The notes beneath the pieces were generated by a model. It saw nothing but the letters and a program-made list of their open reading frames with translations. It did not search any database and was not told the DNA's origin. Of a DNA stretch of 64,000 nt, positions 6,307-14,979 are shown one piece after another. The stretch's first letter is position 1. Each line of letters starts with the position of its first letter. Both the position numbers and the translations under genes were made by a program. The stretch comes from Hyphococcus luteus (GTDB lineage: Bacteria; Pseudomonadota; Alphaproteobacteria; Caulobacterales; Parvularculaceae). Location: positions 186,001-250,000 of the forward strand of contig NZ_PJCH01000011.1 in the NCBI RefSeq assembly GCF_002943565.1, read 5' to 3'.

Positions 6307-9240
6307 ATGAGTTTGAAATCGATCCGCGTCGCCGGCGCGCGCGAGCACAATCTGAAGAACGTCACGCTGGAATTTCCGCGCGACGAATTGATCGTGATGA
6401 CGGGGCTGTCCGGCTCCGGCAAGTCGTCGCTCGCCTTCGACACCATCTACGCCGAGGGTCAGCGGCGTTATGTGGAAAGTCTTTCCGCATATGCGCGCCA
6501 GTTCCTGGAGCTGATGCAAAAGCCGGATGTGGACCAGATCGACGGACTTTCGCCCGCGATTTCCATCGAACAGAAGACCACATCGCGCAATCCGCGCTCC
6601 ACCGTGGGCACGGTGACCGAGATCTACGACTATATGCGCCTTCTCTGGGCGCGCATCGGCGTTCCCTATTCGCCCGCGACGGGCGAGCCGATCTCCTCAC
6701 AAACTGTTACAGAAATGGTCGACCGGTTGATGGACGAAGGCGACGGCGCGCGCTTTTACCTGCTCGCGCCGATCATTCGCGGCCGCAAGGGCGAATATAA
6801 GAAGGAATTCGCCGAGCTTCAGAAAAAAGGCTTCCAGCGCGTGAAGGTCGACGGCGAGTATTACGAAATCGCCGACGTTCCCGCCCTCAACAAGAAGCTG
6901 AAGCACGATATCGAGGTCGTGGTCGACCGCGTCGTCATTAAAGAGGGCCTGCAATCGCGCCTTGCGGAAAGCTTCGAAACCGCGCTCGAACTCGCCGACG
7001 GCATCGCCATTGCGGAGTCGGCCGATAAGAAAGACGCGAAAGGCGCGCCGCAGCGCAGCATTTTCTCCGCGAAATTCGCCTGCCCCGTCTCCGGCTTCAC
7101 CATCGACGAGATCGAACCGCGGCTTTTCTCCTTCAACGCGCCGGCGGGCGCCTGCCCCCAATGCGACGGGCTCGGCACGGAAATGATCTTCGACGAGGAG
7201 CTCGTGGTGCCCGACGGGTCGCTCGCCTTGAACAACGGCGCGATCGCACCCTGGTCCAAGGGCACCTCGCCTTATTATGCGCAGACGCTGCAGGCGCTGG
7301 CCCGCCATTACAAATTCAAGGTGACTGTGCCCTGGGACGAGCTTTCCGAAGAGGCGCAGGAGGTCGTCCTCTGGGGCACCGACGAAGAGGAAGTGAAGTT
7401 CATCTACGCCGACGGCGCGCGCAAATTCGAGACGGTGAAGCCCTTCGAAGGCGTCATCCCCAATCTCGACCGGCGCTGGCGCGAGACCGACTCGGCCTGG
7501 GTGCGCGAGGAGCTGTCGCGCTTCCAGTCCGTCACCCATTGCGAGGCCTGCAACGGCATGCGCCTCAAACCCGAAGCCCTCGCGGTGAAAGTGGGCGGGC
7601 TTTCCATCTCCGAAGCGACGGAATTTTCCATCAGGCGCGCGGGCGAATGGTTCGAGGCGCTGGAGAAAAAGCTCACCAAGAAGGAAACGGAGATCGCCGT
7701 GCGGGTCCTCAAAGAGATCCGCGAGCGCCTGACCTTTCTCAATAATGTGGGGCTCGACTATCTGACCCTGAGCCGCGCCTCGGGCACGCTGTCGGGCGGC
7801 GAGTCCCAGCGCATCCGCCTCGCCTCGCAGATCGGCTCGGGGCTCACCGGAGTCTTATATGTGCTGGACGAGCCCTCCATCGGCCTTCACCAGCGCGACA
7901 ACGCCCGGCTTCTCGAAACGCTGATGCGCCTGCGCGACCTCGGCAACACGGTGATCGTCGTCGAGCATGACGAAGACGCGATCCGCGCCGCCGACCATAT
8001 TGTCGATATCGGCCCGGGCGCCGGGGTTCATGGCGGCGAGATCGTCGCGCAAGGGTCCGTCAAGGACATCATGAACGAGAAAGCCTCGCTCACCGGCGAT
8101 TATCTCGCCGGGCGGCGCGAGGTCCCCGTTCCCGCCGAGCGCCGGCCTTTCGTCAAGAAGAAGACGATCAAGGTCAAAGGCGCGAAGGCCAACAACCTCA
8201 AGAATGTCACGGCGGAAGTGCCCGTGGGCCTCCTCACTTGCGTCACCGGCGTTTCCGGCGGCGGCAAGTCGACGCTTGTGATCGAGACTCTCTACAAGGC
8301 CGCGGCGCGCCGTCTTTATAATAGTAAGGATGCGCCCGCCGAGCATGACAAGATCACCGGGCTCGAACATTTCGACAAGGTGATCGACATCGACCAGTCG
8401 CCCATCGGCCGCACGCCGCGCTCGAACCCCGCGACCTATACGGGCGCTTTCACGCCGATCCGCGACTGGTTCGCAGGGCTCCCCGAGTCGAAAGCGCGCG
8501 GCTACAAGCCCGGGCGCTTCTCCTTCAACGTCAAGGGCGGGCGCTGTGAGGCGTGCCAGGGCGACGGCGTCATCAAGATCGAGATGCACTTCCTGCCCGA
8601 CGTCTATGTCACCTGCGACGTCTGCAAGGGCGCGCGCTATAACCGCGAAACCCTCGAAGTGAAGTTCAAGGGCAAGTCCATCGCCGACGTGCTCGACATG
8701 ACGGTTGAGGAAGGCGCCGAGTTCTTCAAGGCCGTGCCCTCGATCCGCGAGAAGATGGAGACGCTGAACCGCGTCGGCTTGTCTTACGTGAAGATCGGCC
8801 AGCAGGCGACGACCCTTTCCGGCGGCGAGGCGCAGCGCGTGAAGCTGTCGAAGGAATTGTCGAAGCGCGCCACCGGACGCACATTATATATACTGGACGA
8901 ACCGACCACCGGCCTTCATTTCGAGGACGTCAGGAAGCTCATGGAAGTCATCCAGGAGCTCACCGACGGCGGCAACACCGTCGTCGTCATCGAACACAAT
9001 CTCGACGTCATCAAACAGGCCGACTGGATCCTCGACCTCGGCCCCGAAGGCGGCGACGGCGGCGGCGAAATCGTCGCCGCCGGCACGCCCGAAGACGTCG
9101 CAGAGACGCAAGGCAGCTATACCGGCAAATTCCTGAAGCCGCTTCTTAGCAAGAAGAGCTCAAAAGCCCCGGCGAAATCCGCCGCCGCGAAGCGGAAGAG
9201 CGCGACGAAGAAAAAGGCGGTGAAACGCAAGGTGGCTTAG
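6307..9240 (+). CDS. uvrA: Excinuclease ABC subunit A
   Basis: 977 residues, slightly longer than the usual 940-950. It is the damage-recognising ATPase of nucleotide excision repair. It has two ABC modules: Walker [10 protein letters not shown] (33-41) with signature LSGGESQR, then Walker [10 protein letters not shown] with signature LSGGEAQR. The second zinc finger (CEACQGDG ... CDVCKGAR) is complete. The first has C259, then Ser262 where E. coli has Cys, then C283 and C286; I recall CPVSGF as common in alphaproteobacterial UvrA. The extra length is a basic C-terminal tail, [20 protein letters not shown] and onward, resembling the lysine-rich protein nearby. Likely SOS-regulated. Confidence 0.97.
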   Translation: MSLKSIRVAGAREHNLKNVTLEFPRDELIVMTGLSGSGKSSLAFDTIYAEGQRRYVESLSAYARQFLELMQKPDVDQIDGLSPAISIEQKTTSRNPRSTVGTVTEIYDYMRLLWARIGVPYSPATGEPISSQTVTEMVDRLMDEGDGARFYLLAPIIRGRKGEYKKEFAELQKKGFQRVKVDGEYYEIADVPALNKKLKHDIEVVVDRVVIKEGLQSRLAESFETALELADGIAIAESADKKDAKGAPQRSIFSAKFACPVSGFTIDEIEPRLFSFNAPAGACPQCDGLGTEMIFDEELVVPDGSLALNNGAIAPWSKGTSPYYAQTLQALARHYKFKVTVPWDELSEEAQEVVLWGTDEEEVKFIYADGARKFETVKPFEGVIPNLDRRWRETDSAWVREELSRFQSVTHCEACNGMRLKPEALAVKVGGLSISEATEFSIRRAGEWFEALEKKLTKKETEIAVRVLKEIRERLTFLNNVGLDYLTLSRASGTLSGGESQRIRLASQIGSGLTGVLYVLDEPSIGLHQRDNARLLETLMRLRDLGNTVIVVEHDEDAIRAADHIVDIGPGAGVHGGEIVAQGSVKDIMNEKASLTGDYLAGRREVPVPAERRPFVKKKTIKVKGAKANNLKNVTAEVPVGLLTCVTGVSGGGKSTLVIETLYKAAARRLYNSKDAPAEHDKITGLEHFDKVIDIDQSPIGRTPRSNPATYTGAFTPIRDWFAGLPESKARGYKPGRFSFNVKGGRCEACQGDGVIKIEMHFLPDVYVTCDVCKGARYNRETLEVKFKGKSIADVLDMTVEEGAEFFKAVPSIREKMETLNRVGLSYVKIGQQATTLSGGEAQRVKLSKELSKRATGRTLYILDEPTTGLHFEDVRKLMEVIQELTDGGNTVVVIEHNLDVIKQADWILDLGPEGGDGGGEIVAAGTPEDVAETQGSYTGKFLKPLLSKKSSKAPAKSAAAKRKSATKKKAVKRKVA

Positions 9241-9255
9241 ATAAGCTCAAATTAC

Positions 9256-10401
9256 TTATGGGCTGGCATGTAACTGCCTTTTAACTTCCTCAAGGAATTC
9301 TGTTCTACATGCTTCAAGATAGTCCATGTTCTTCTCGAAACGAACTTTTCCACCATCAACAAACACTTTTACCGGGCTATTTCTTGACTTTGTATGGCAC
9401 ACAGAAGTGAGCAGTACATATCGCAGCTCATTAAGACGAATATAAAAATGATTGCAATTCCACTCTGCAAGATAATCTATTTCTGCAGACTCAATAGCAT
9501 CTTCTTGTTTTGGTACAAATCCTAAGCGACGAACTAGCGGTTGGACAGGATACCTTTTTTCCAACAAAAGGTGACTTTCGTTTTGTTCCAACGAATCTGA
9601 AATAAGAAGTCGGTTAATAATCAGGTCGTCATTTTTATAGTTGCATTTTGTGACCCCATTCCAAAGGATTGGGGGCTTGGACAGATCGTTCACATCAAAA
9701 TACCAACAGAAATGGACGACATCATCGATCTTTGTCATACCCGTTTCATTTCCAGCATACGCAACTTCAAAACCGCCGCCGTAATAACTGAAAAGTGTAT
9801 CACCTGATACTAATTCCAAAGCCAACAAACGCCACGCGGTCCCAGCAGGATCAAGAAGATCTTGTGGGTACCTATTTGGATTATGCCTTTGACGTGACCC
9901 GATGCTAAAATTCATCAAATGTTCGTAATACTGAAATTGCCCTGAGCCTGCATATATGAATTCATCATACCCTGGCACGTCAAACATGTGGGCATTTTGA
10001 AAAAATGCAGCCACCACACCATTAGACATTCGCAGCATGCCAATAAGAGATACTTTATCCTCTATGACATCGCTATGTTTATCTAAGATTTTTCGAATTA
10101 GGTCATACGATAAATCTGAATCTGCCGTTTCATCTCGCAAAATTCTGAGAATTATTCGTGCACGAATGTAATCACCTGACCAAGCGATAACAAGATTTTC
10201 AGATAGTATATTTATTTTCTGGGCAAGTCCTACTTGGGTGGTTTTTTCTCGCCTGTTCCAGTTGACTATTCGATCAAAATGCCGCAGCTCGCCTAGCGTA
10301 GGCACGTCAACACTTGGAAGTTCAGAATTTTGCCTGGATAGCAATAAGTCACCGATTAATATTGGTGTGCCAGTTGGATTTATCGAGGCTATCAAGGTCA
10401 T
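9256..10401 (-). CDS. AT-rich orphan gene; candidate proteasome-like Ntn-hydrolase
   Basis: A 381-residue protein whose DNA is far more AT-rich than its surroundings, a sign of recent transfer. No signal peptide or membrane segment. The first 160 residues show features of proteasome beta/HslV folds: Thr at position 2 (exposed if Met is removed), MTLIASINPTGTPILIGD with Asp18, then KINILSENLVIAWSGDYIRA (62-81), which mirrors the proteasomal K-I-x-x-(L/I)...A-x-S-G-x-x-A segment, and FIYAGSGQ near 148-155, like the IGSG loop. The spacing from Thr2 to Lys62 is longer than normal, implying an insertion. The C-terminal 200 residues match nothing I know. It is convergent with uvrA (15-base gap). 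The Ntn assignment is a motif-level inference. Confidence 0.55.
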   Translation of the reverse strand: MTLIASINPTGTPILIGDLLLSRQNSELPSVDVPTLGELRHFDRIVNWNRREKTTQVGLAQKINILSENLVIAWSGDYIRARIILRILRDETADSDLSYDLIRKILDKHSDVIEDKVSLIGMLRMSNGVVAAFFQNAHMFDVPGYDEFIYAGSGQFQYYEHLMNFSIGSRQRHNPNRYPQDLLDPAGTAWRLLALELVSGDTLFSYYGGGFEVAYAGNETGMTKIDDVVHFCWYFDVNDLSKPPILWNGVTKCNYKNDDLIINRLLISDSLEQNESHLLLEKRYPVQPLVRRLGFVPKQEDAIESAEIDYLAEWNCNHFYIRLNELRYVLLTSVCHTKSRNSPVKVFVDGGKVRFEKNMDYLEACRTEFLEEVKRQLHASP

Positions 10402-10621
10402 AAATTTTCTAACGCCTTGTATGAAAGCTCTATGTCTAGATAATAATCTGATTTTATTAGAACGTAGAGCAAGCTTATTTCAGTGTTTGATTCGAATCCA
10501 ACTAAGGTTTGTATCCTATAACTTTGTGCCCTTTAGCACTTAGCAGCTTTCTGTCTCTATCTGGTTTATAGTCTCAATTTTTCGCGAAAACGTCTCTCAC
10601 CGCATCCGCCGCGAGCACATC
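10402..10621. other. AT-rich upstream region of the orphan gene
   Basis: The low-GC composition of the orphan gene continues to about 10,580, then changes sharply to host-like DNA with repeats. This suggests the right edge of the transferred segment. I see no integrase, tRNA or clear direct-repeat boundary. A plus-strand frame (10238-10543) here is a shadow. Confidence 0.4.
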
Positions 10622-10658
10622 CAGCAAGCGTAGGGCGGGTTAGCGAAGCGTAACCCGC
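10622..10658. repeat. REP-like hairpin (GGGCGGGTTAGCGAAGCGTAACCCGCC type)
   Basis: The block begins CAGCAAGCGTAG and contains GGCGGGTTA...TAACCCGCC, a stem with an imperfect inner loop. A degenerate direct copy starting with the same CAGCAAGCGTAG lies at 11410-11439, so two related units bracket the GIY-YIG gene region. It resembles a widespread intergenic REP sequence. Confidence 0.6.
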
Positions 10659-10666
10659 CATTCCTT

Positions 10667-10824
10667 GATGGACCCCACGGTTCCCGGATCAAGTCCGGGG
10701 CAAGCAAGCCGTGGCGAGGCGCCGGTGGGTATGTTGGACCCTCTGTTCGCCGACTCCCAGTTTGATGGAGCCCACGGTTCCCCGATCAAGTCCAGAACAG
10801 GTAACCCGCAGCGAGGCGCCGGTT
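10667..10824. repeat. Two direct ~60-bp repeats
   Basis: 10667-10727 and 10764-10824 are imperfect direct copies, each running from GATGGA(C/G)CCCACGGTTCCC through GATCAAGTCC to GAGGCGCCGGT. They look like nested decay products of the same hairpin family. A 115-codon minus-strand frame covers the region but is a by-product of the repeats. Confidence 0.6.
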
Positions 10825-10849
10825 GCTGAAGCTCGATCTCTCCCCCATC

Positions 10850-10878
10850 GACTCCCCACGCTTTAAGCGTGGGGTCCA
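10850..10878. repeat. CCCCACGC hairpin repeat, copy A
   Basis: GACTCCCCACGC TTTAA GCGTGGGGTCCA: an 8-bp perfect stem with unequal ends (GACTC on one side, TCCA on the other), which lets its orientation be read. Further copies are at 11319, 24961, 25034, 31140 and 31191. Confidence 0.75.
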
Positions 10879-10993
10879 GCGCCCGCCAGCAAGGTTCCCG
10901 CATCTTTTCTATAGGATGCGAAGGCCGAGGCATTGAGGATGGACTCCACAGGCAAGCCGTGGAGAGTCGCTTGAGGCAGTCTCTCATCTTTTT

Positions 10994-11284
10994 TCAAAAC
11001 AAGGGCAGATCGTCCCAGTTCGGATTAACCGATTCAATGAGATCGATCTTCCATTTTCGCGGCCAGCGCTTCAGGCGTTTTTCATATGCGATGGCGGGCT
11101 CCATTTCGTCGAAACGTTCATACCAGACGAGGCGATTGCAGCCATATTTGGCGGCGAACCAGGAGCCGCGGCCCGTCTTGTGCGCGTCCATGCGCGCGAC
11201 AAGATCAGCCGTTGAGCCCGCGTAAAGCGTTCCGTTCTTACGGTTCGCGAGCATATAGGCGGCTATGAAGTCAAAGCGGGGCAT
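10994..11284 (-). CDS. GIY-YIG single-domain nuclease-family protein
   Basis: 96 residues, the full length of the small stand-alone GIY-YIG proteins (YhbQ/UPF0213 type). The family motif appears as YMLANRKNGTLYAGSTADL, where the usual G-I-Y is degenerate and Y-x-G is in LYAGST. It is followed by the conserved Arg/His helix (RMDAHKTGRGSW), the Tyr-Glu pair (YERF) and the C-terminal RWPRKWKIDLIE. GIY-YIG domains cut DNA using a Tyr, an Arg and a metal-binding Glu. The role of the stand-alone proteins is poorly known. Related hairpin repeats lie within about 120 bases on one side and 35 on the other, in opposite orientations. Confidence 0.85.
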   Translation of the reverse strand: MPRFDFIAAYMLANRKNGTLYAGSTADLVARMDAHKTGRGSWFAAKYGCNRLVWYERFDEMEPAIAYEKRLKRWPRKWKIDLIESVNPNWDDLPLF

Positions 11285-11318
11285 ATCTTAGCGTATCATA
11301 TGCGCATTGTCCCGCAGA

Positions 11319-11347
11319 TGGACCCCACGGTCGAGCCGTGGGGAGTC
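11319..11347. repeat. CCCCACGG hairpin repeat, copy B (inverted relative to A)
   Basis: TGGACCCCACGG TCGAG CCGTGGGGAGTC: the same family as the copy at 10850 but in the opposite orientation (TGGAC end first). It lies 35 bases upstream of the GIY-YIG start. Confidence 0.75.
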
Positions 11348-11409
11348 GGTTGCGGCTGGCATCACCTTCCAAAATAGACTGCTTAAAAGAGTGGCAAGCC
11401 GCCTGATGT

Positions 11410-11490
11410 CAGCAAGCGTAGAGCGCAGCGATACCCGCCGCCCTCAAACACAAGGCGGGTTACGCCTTCGGCTGACCCGCCCTACGAACT
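11410..11490. repeat. Degenerate REP pair right of the GIY-YIG gene
   Basis: CAGCAAGCGTAGAGCGCAGC...ACCCGCC (11410-11439) is followed by GGCGGGTTACGCCTTCGGCT and ACCCGCCCTACG (11454-11485). The second unit is an inverted copy of the one at 10622. The unit runs up to the stop of the next leftward gene at 11493. Confidence 0.55.
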
Positions 11491-11492
11491 AC

Positions 11493-11879
11493 TTAATTGC
11501 CCACCAGCCACGCCCTCGCAGCATCCGCAACGACCACATCCAGCCCGACAAGAACGCCGAGCCCGATCGCGCCGCCGAGCGCGAATTGAAGGCGCGCGGT
11601 CCGCTCTTCGGGCAGGAACAGCGTGCTGATGAAAATCGCGCTGTAGATCACGGCGCCGAGCATCACCGCGACCATGGCCCCGGCGCGGGCGCCCTCGAAA
11701 AGTTCGACGCCGCCGACGCCCGGCTCCACGAAGGAAAAGAACAGCGCCGCAACCGCGCCGAAGACAGGCAGCATGATCATGCAGAAAAACCCGGCGATTA
11801 TCGGATTTGAAAACAGAAATCCCGGCAGGCCGCCGAGCTTCGCGACGGCGTCAACCACCGGTTTCGGATTGGGAAACAT
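11493..11879 (-). CDS. Small integral membrane protein
   Basis: A 128-residue protein with three to four hydrophobic segments (IIAGFFCMIMLPVFGAVAAL, an Ala/Val-rich helix near MVAVMLGAVIYSAIF, and a C-terminal LGGAIGLGVLVGLDVVVADA). I do not recognise a family. I took the ATG at 11879 (MFPNPKPVVDAV) because a GGGGAGGGGCGCG stretch lies just upstream and the longer frame adds 21 poorly conserved-looking residues. It is transcribed away from the TonB receptor gene's terminator. No partner gene suggests a role. Confidence 0.55.
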   Translation of the reverse strand: MFPNPKPVVDAVAKLGGLPGFLFSNPIIAGFFCMIMLPVFGAVAALFFSFVEPGVGGVELFEGARAGAMVAVMLGAVIYSAIFISTLFLPEERTARLQFALGGAIGLGVLVGLDVVVADAARAWLVGN

Positions 11880-11943
11880 CGCGCCCCTCCCCTGACTTAT
11901 ATTTACTCTATATTGGGTCAAAGGCGCGCGGTCGCAAGACATG

Positions 11944-11977
11944 AAAAGGCCCCGGCGCCGGGAGGGCGCGCGGGGCC
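11944..11977 (-). terminator. Terminator of the TonB-dependent receptor gene
   Basis: GGCCCCG and CGGGGCC form the outer stem, with a further GC-rich pairing inside (GGCGCC). Read leftward, the hairpin is followed by TTTT. It lies 22 bases beyond the receptor stop. Confidence 0.7.
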
Positions 11978-11998
11978 GCTTTGCTCTGTCTGTCCGCC

Positions 11999-14347
11999 TT
12001 AGAATTCGGCGGTGATGGAGAACTGGAAGGTTCTCGGCGCCAGCGGGCGATAGAAGGCCGTGCCGTTGACGGTGGTGAAGGTGAAGGACAGCGTGTCCTC
12101 GTCGGTGAAGTTGGTGACGTTCATGCGCAGCTTGATGTTTTCAAGCGGGCCGTAGCCGCCGACATCGCCGATATCCACATAGGCGTCGAACACGGTGTAG
12201 GATTCCATCACCTGCGTGTTGATGAAATCCGCATAACGCTCGCCGGTGCGCCGCGCGGTGACATTGGCGATCATCCACGGCGTCGGCTCCACCGTGACGC
12301 CGGCGGTGACGAGCCAGTGCGGCGCGTCGGGCAGCTCGTTGCCCGGCAGGCCCAGCGGATTGCCGCTCCCGTCGAGGAAGTCGTCCTGGAACTCCGCGAA
12401 GTTATAGGTGACGTTGGAAGTGAAATAGGCGTAGCCGTTGAGGAATTCCGGCTTCCAGTTGCCGGTGAACTCGACGCCGTAAGCCTCGACCGCGCCGACA
12501 TTCTGCGCCACGGTTTCGATGGCGCCCATCTGGCCCGCGACCTGAATGCCCGCGGATTCGATGCGGTCCTTGAACTTCACATAGTAAAGCGCGAGGGCGG
12601 CGTTGAAGGTCGGCCGGTTGGAGCGAAAGCCAAGCTCGTAATTGGTGGAGCGCTCGCCGCCGACCATGGGCGTGTTGATGTCGTCATAAAGATCGTCGGC
12701 CGAGCGCGGGAACGCAAAGTTCTGCGCATAGGAGGCGAAGACCTGTTCGGTATCGGTCAGCGCGTAAACGGCGCCGGCCATGGGCAGGAAGTTGTCGTTG
12801 AACTCGCGCGAGATCACCTGCGGGCCATAGCCGATGGTGGGAACGCCCTCGACCAGCCGGGCGTAATCGTCGAAATCGCGATAGCCGTCCAGCGTGTAAT
12901 CGAGATTGAGTCCCTTGAACCCCGCCTCGATCGTCAGCCGGTCGTCGAGCAGCGACACGGTGTCTTTCAGATAGAACTGAAGGAACTCGCGGTCGGAGGT
13001 GTAGTCGCGCCGGTAATAGGCGACTTCATACGGCATGATCAGCGCCCCGGCGGGATTGCCGCCTTCCTTGTTGAGGCGCATCTGCGTGCGGTTATAGGTC
13101 TCTTCTTCATACCAGCCGCCCACATCGATGGTGTGGTTGGCGAAGCTTAACGTGAAACCGCCGGTGACGCCGTAACGGTCGCCGCCGACCTCGGACAGGC
13201 CGTATTGAACGCCGCGCGGCGCGCTGAGCGGCAGGCCGAACGCGGTCTCGACGCCCGCCGCGAGCTGGCGCTCATAATAACCGAGCGTATTGGAATAGCT
13301 GTCCGGCGACACGCCGAACCCGTCCTTGTTCTCCCAATAGCCGGTGAGATGAAAATCGATATTCTCGGTGACGTCAGTGAGAAAGGTGAGCCCGAGCAGC
13401 AGATCCTCGCGCACATTCACCCGGTCGATGTAATAGGCGGTGTAGCCGCTGTCCTGGAAGACGACGTCCGGCCCGGCGCCGAGATCGGGCACGGTCCCCG
13501 CATAGGTGATGTAGCGCCCCTGCGCCTCGTAGCCGGCGCGCGAGGTCGACGGCGAATCGTAATCGAAAAAGTCGTTATAAACGAGGTTCGCGCGCAGGAG
13601 CGTGTCGTCGTCGAATTCGTATTGCGCTTTCGCCTCGATATGTTCGCGGTCGATGGTGCCCGGCCCCCGCCACAGATCGCTGTCGGTTTTCGAGCGGCTT
13701 ACATAAGCGGAAAAGCCGTTGATGTCGCCGGTCTGAAGTTTGACGAAAGTGCGCTGCAGATCGTCGTCGCCGAAGGTGACGGAGACGATCGCCGAAGGCT
13801 CGTCGGAAAGGTCCGTGGTGAAATATTGAACGATGGGCCCGAGCGACGTGGCGCTCGGCAGGGAGACGTCGCCGGCGCCGGGCGAAGCCGTCACGCGCTG
13901 CAGGTTTTCATTGTCCACATAACGGAAAATCGGGCTGCCGCCGAACGGGTCCGGCCGGCCCATGGGAATGCCGTCGAGAACGAAGCCGATCTGGCCGAAA
14001 TCGAACGCGCGCACAGTGACGGAGTTGCCGAATTCGTAAAGCCCGAGCGCGCCGTCGGTCTGCACGTTGAAGCCCGGCAGGCCTTCCAGCGCTTTCAGGC
14101 CGGAAACGCCGGCCGGCGCCGAGAGCAGCGCTTCGCGCGTCACGGACACGGTGTTGCTCGCCTCATCGACGCCGACCGCAAGGCTGGCGTTCGAAACCCG
14201 GCGGCCGGTGACGACGACCACGTCCTCAGCGCTTTCGGTCTCCTCGGACGGCGTCTGCGCGAGCGCCGGCGCGGCAAGCGCCAGGAACGCTGTCGTCGTC
14301 AAAAACCGGGTCGTCAGTTGGCGTTTTGTTTTTTTGCGTGCAGGCAT
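11999..14347 (-). CDS. TonB-dependent outer-membrane receptor
   Basis: 782 residues. The signal peptide ends ALAAPALAQ (about residue 31). The TonB-box region (SAEDVVVVTGRR) and plug domain (about 45-165) are followed by a long beta-barrel ending in the aromatic-terminated strand RTFQFSITAEF. Such receptors import siderophores, vitamin B12, sugars or other large ligands using energy from TonB. The ligand cannot be read here. The start at 14347 is set by AAAGGAG eight bases upstream; the longer frame at 14371 includes that site. No Fur box or cobalamin riboswitch was recognisable upstream. The C-terminal motif LAPRTFQFS is typical of the family. Confidence 0.9.
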   Translation of the reverse strand: MPARKKTKRQLTTRFLTTTAFLALAAPALAQTPSEETESAEDVVVVTGRRVSNASLAVGVDEASNTVSVTREALLSAPAGVSGLKALEGLPGFNVQTDGALGLYEFGNSVTVRAFDFGQIGFVLDGIPMGRPDPFGGSPIFRYVDNENLQRVTASPGAGDVSLPSATSLGPIVQYFTTDLSDEPSAIVSVTFGDDDLQRTFVKLQTGDINGFSAYVSRSKTDSDLWRGPGTIDREHIEAKAQYEFDDDTLLRANLVYNDFFDYDSPSTSRAGYEAQGRYITYAGTVPDLGAGPDVVFQDSGYTAYYIDRVNVREDLLLGLTFLTDVTENIDFHLTGYWENKDGFGVSPDSYSNTLGYYERQLAAGVETAFGLPLSAPRGVQYGLSEVGGDRYGVTGGFTLSFANHTIDVGGWYEEETYNRTQMRLNKEGGNPAGALIMPYEVAYYRRDYTSDREFLQFYLKDTVSLLDDRLTIEAGFKGLNLDYTLDGYRDFDDYARLVEGVPTIGYGPQVISREFNDNFLPMAGAVYALTDTEQVFASYAQNFAFPRSADDLYDDINTPMVGGERSTNYELGFRSNRPTFNAALALYYVKFKDRIESAGIQVAGQMGAIETVAQNVGAVEAYGVEFTGNWKPEFLNGYAYFTSNVTYNFAEFQDDFLDGSGNPLGLPGNELPDAPHWLVTAGVTVEPTPWMIANVTARRTGERYADFINTQVMESYTVFDAYVDIGDVGGYGPLENIKLRMNVTNFTDEDTLSFTFTTVNGTAFYRPLAPRTFQFSITAEF

Positions 14348-14979
14348 GTGATGGGCTCCTTTAATTTGCACATCACGGCGTCTTCATCCCCTCAGGCGCC
14401 GCTCATGGATCGCCGGCCGCGCAAAACCGCCGGCGAAGCGTTCAGTCGATTGGTTTCAGATGGTTTGGCCTTGTCCGGATACGGCGCAGAAGCCGCCGGG
14501 CGTAAAGCCGTTGACGATAAGTCAGGGCAGTCCCTCGCCGATCCGCAAAACCGAACATTGCTTCCATGCGCCGTCAGCCTTCGCACAGACAAAAGCCACC
14601 CCTCATGCCGGCGCGCAGCAATGCCGACGCCGGCAAGCCTCAAAATCCGCATGCGGCCACATCGCGCAAAACGCTGCGGCGTTGCGAATAAACTGTTGAT
14701 TTCCACCCTAGAGAAATATGGAAGCTGGCTTAGACGATTACCGCTTCTTTTATGACGTTAATGGTAGGTCATGCTTTTGTGCTTCGCAACAAAAACATGA
14801 CAAATGACCGGCGCATGACGACGATAATTTTTGTCATAGCAATCAGAAAATCTTTACGTTGCCAATGCGCAACATCTTTGAACCGGCGTTGCATTTTCAT
14901 TTGCGCGCTGTAATGACGGTTACGACGCTGTGAGCGGCGGCCGCGGCGCGCCCGCTCGGGCGAAGCCGCAATGTTCCGG
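14348..14979. other. Long intergenic region upstream of the TonB receptor
   Basis: About 630 bases. I looked for cobalamin, TPP, SAM and FMN riboswitch core motifs on the minus strand and found none. A plus-strand frame runs through here from 13205 but is antisense to the receptor. The part from 14700 to 14890 is more AT-rich, with several ATGACAA/TTGTCAT elements and the hairpin at 14768. It is probably promoter DNA. Confidence 0.35.
14768..14801. other. Strong near-perfect hairpin of unknown role
   Basis: GTCATGCTTTTGTGC, a TTC loop, then GCAACAAAAACATGAC form a stem of about 14 pairs with one mismatch and one bulge. It lies about 420 bases upstream of the TonB receptor start, 180 bases past the dsbB-like stop. 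It could be a terminator for the leftward dsbB-like transcript or an operator. Related TTTGTCAT and ATGACAAA words occur nearby. Confidence 0.45.

Noticed and set aside
10640-10987. 115-codon minus-strand frame in the repeat patch
   Set aside because: It is made entirely of the direct and inverted repeats; the reading frame comes from the repeat units.
11981-14755. Two long plus-strand frames (389 and 516 codons) opposite the TonB receptor
   Set aside because: They are antisense shadows of a gene with clear signal peptide, plug and barrel. No ribosome sites or protein motifs of their own.
14348-14767. Riboswitch before the TonB receptor
   Set aside because: I looked for cobalamin, TPP, SAM and FMN core motifs on the minus strand and could not find them.
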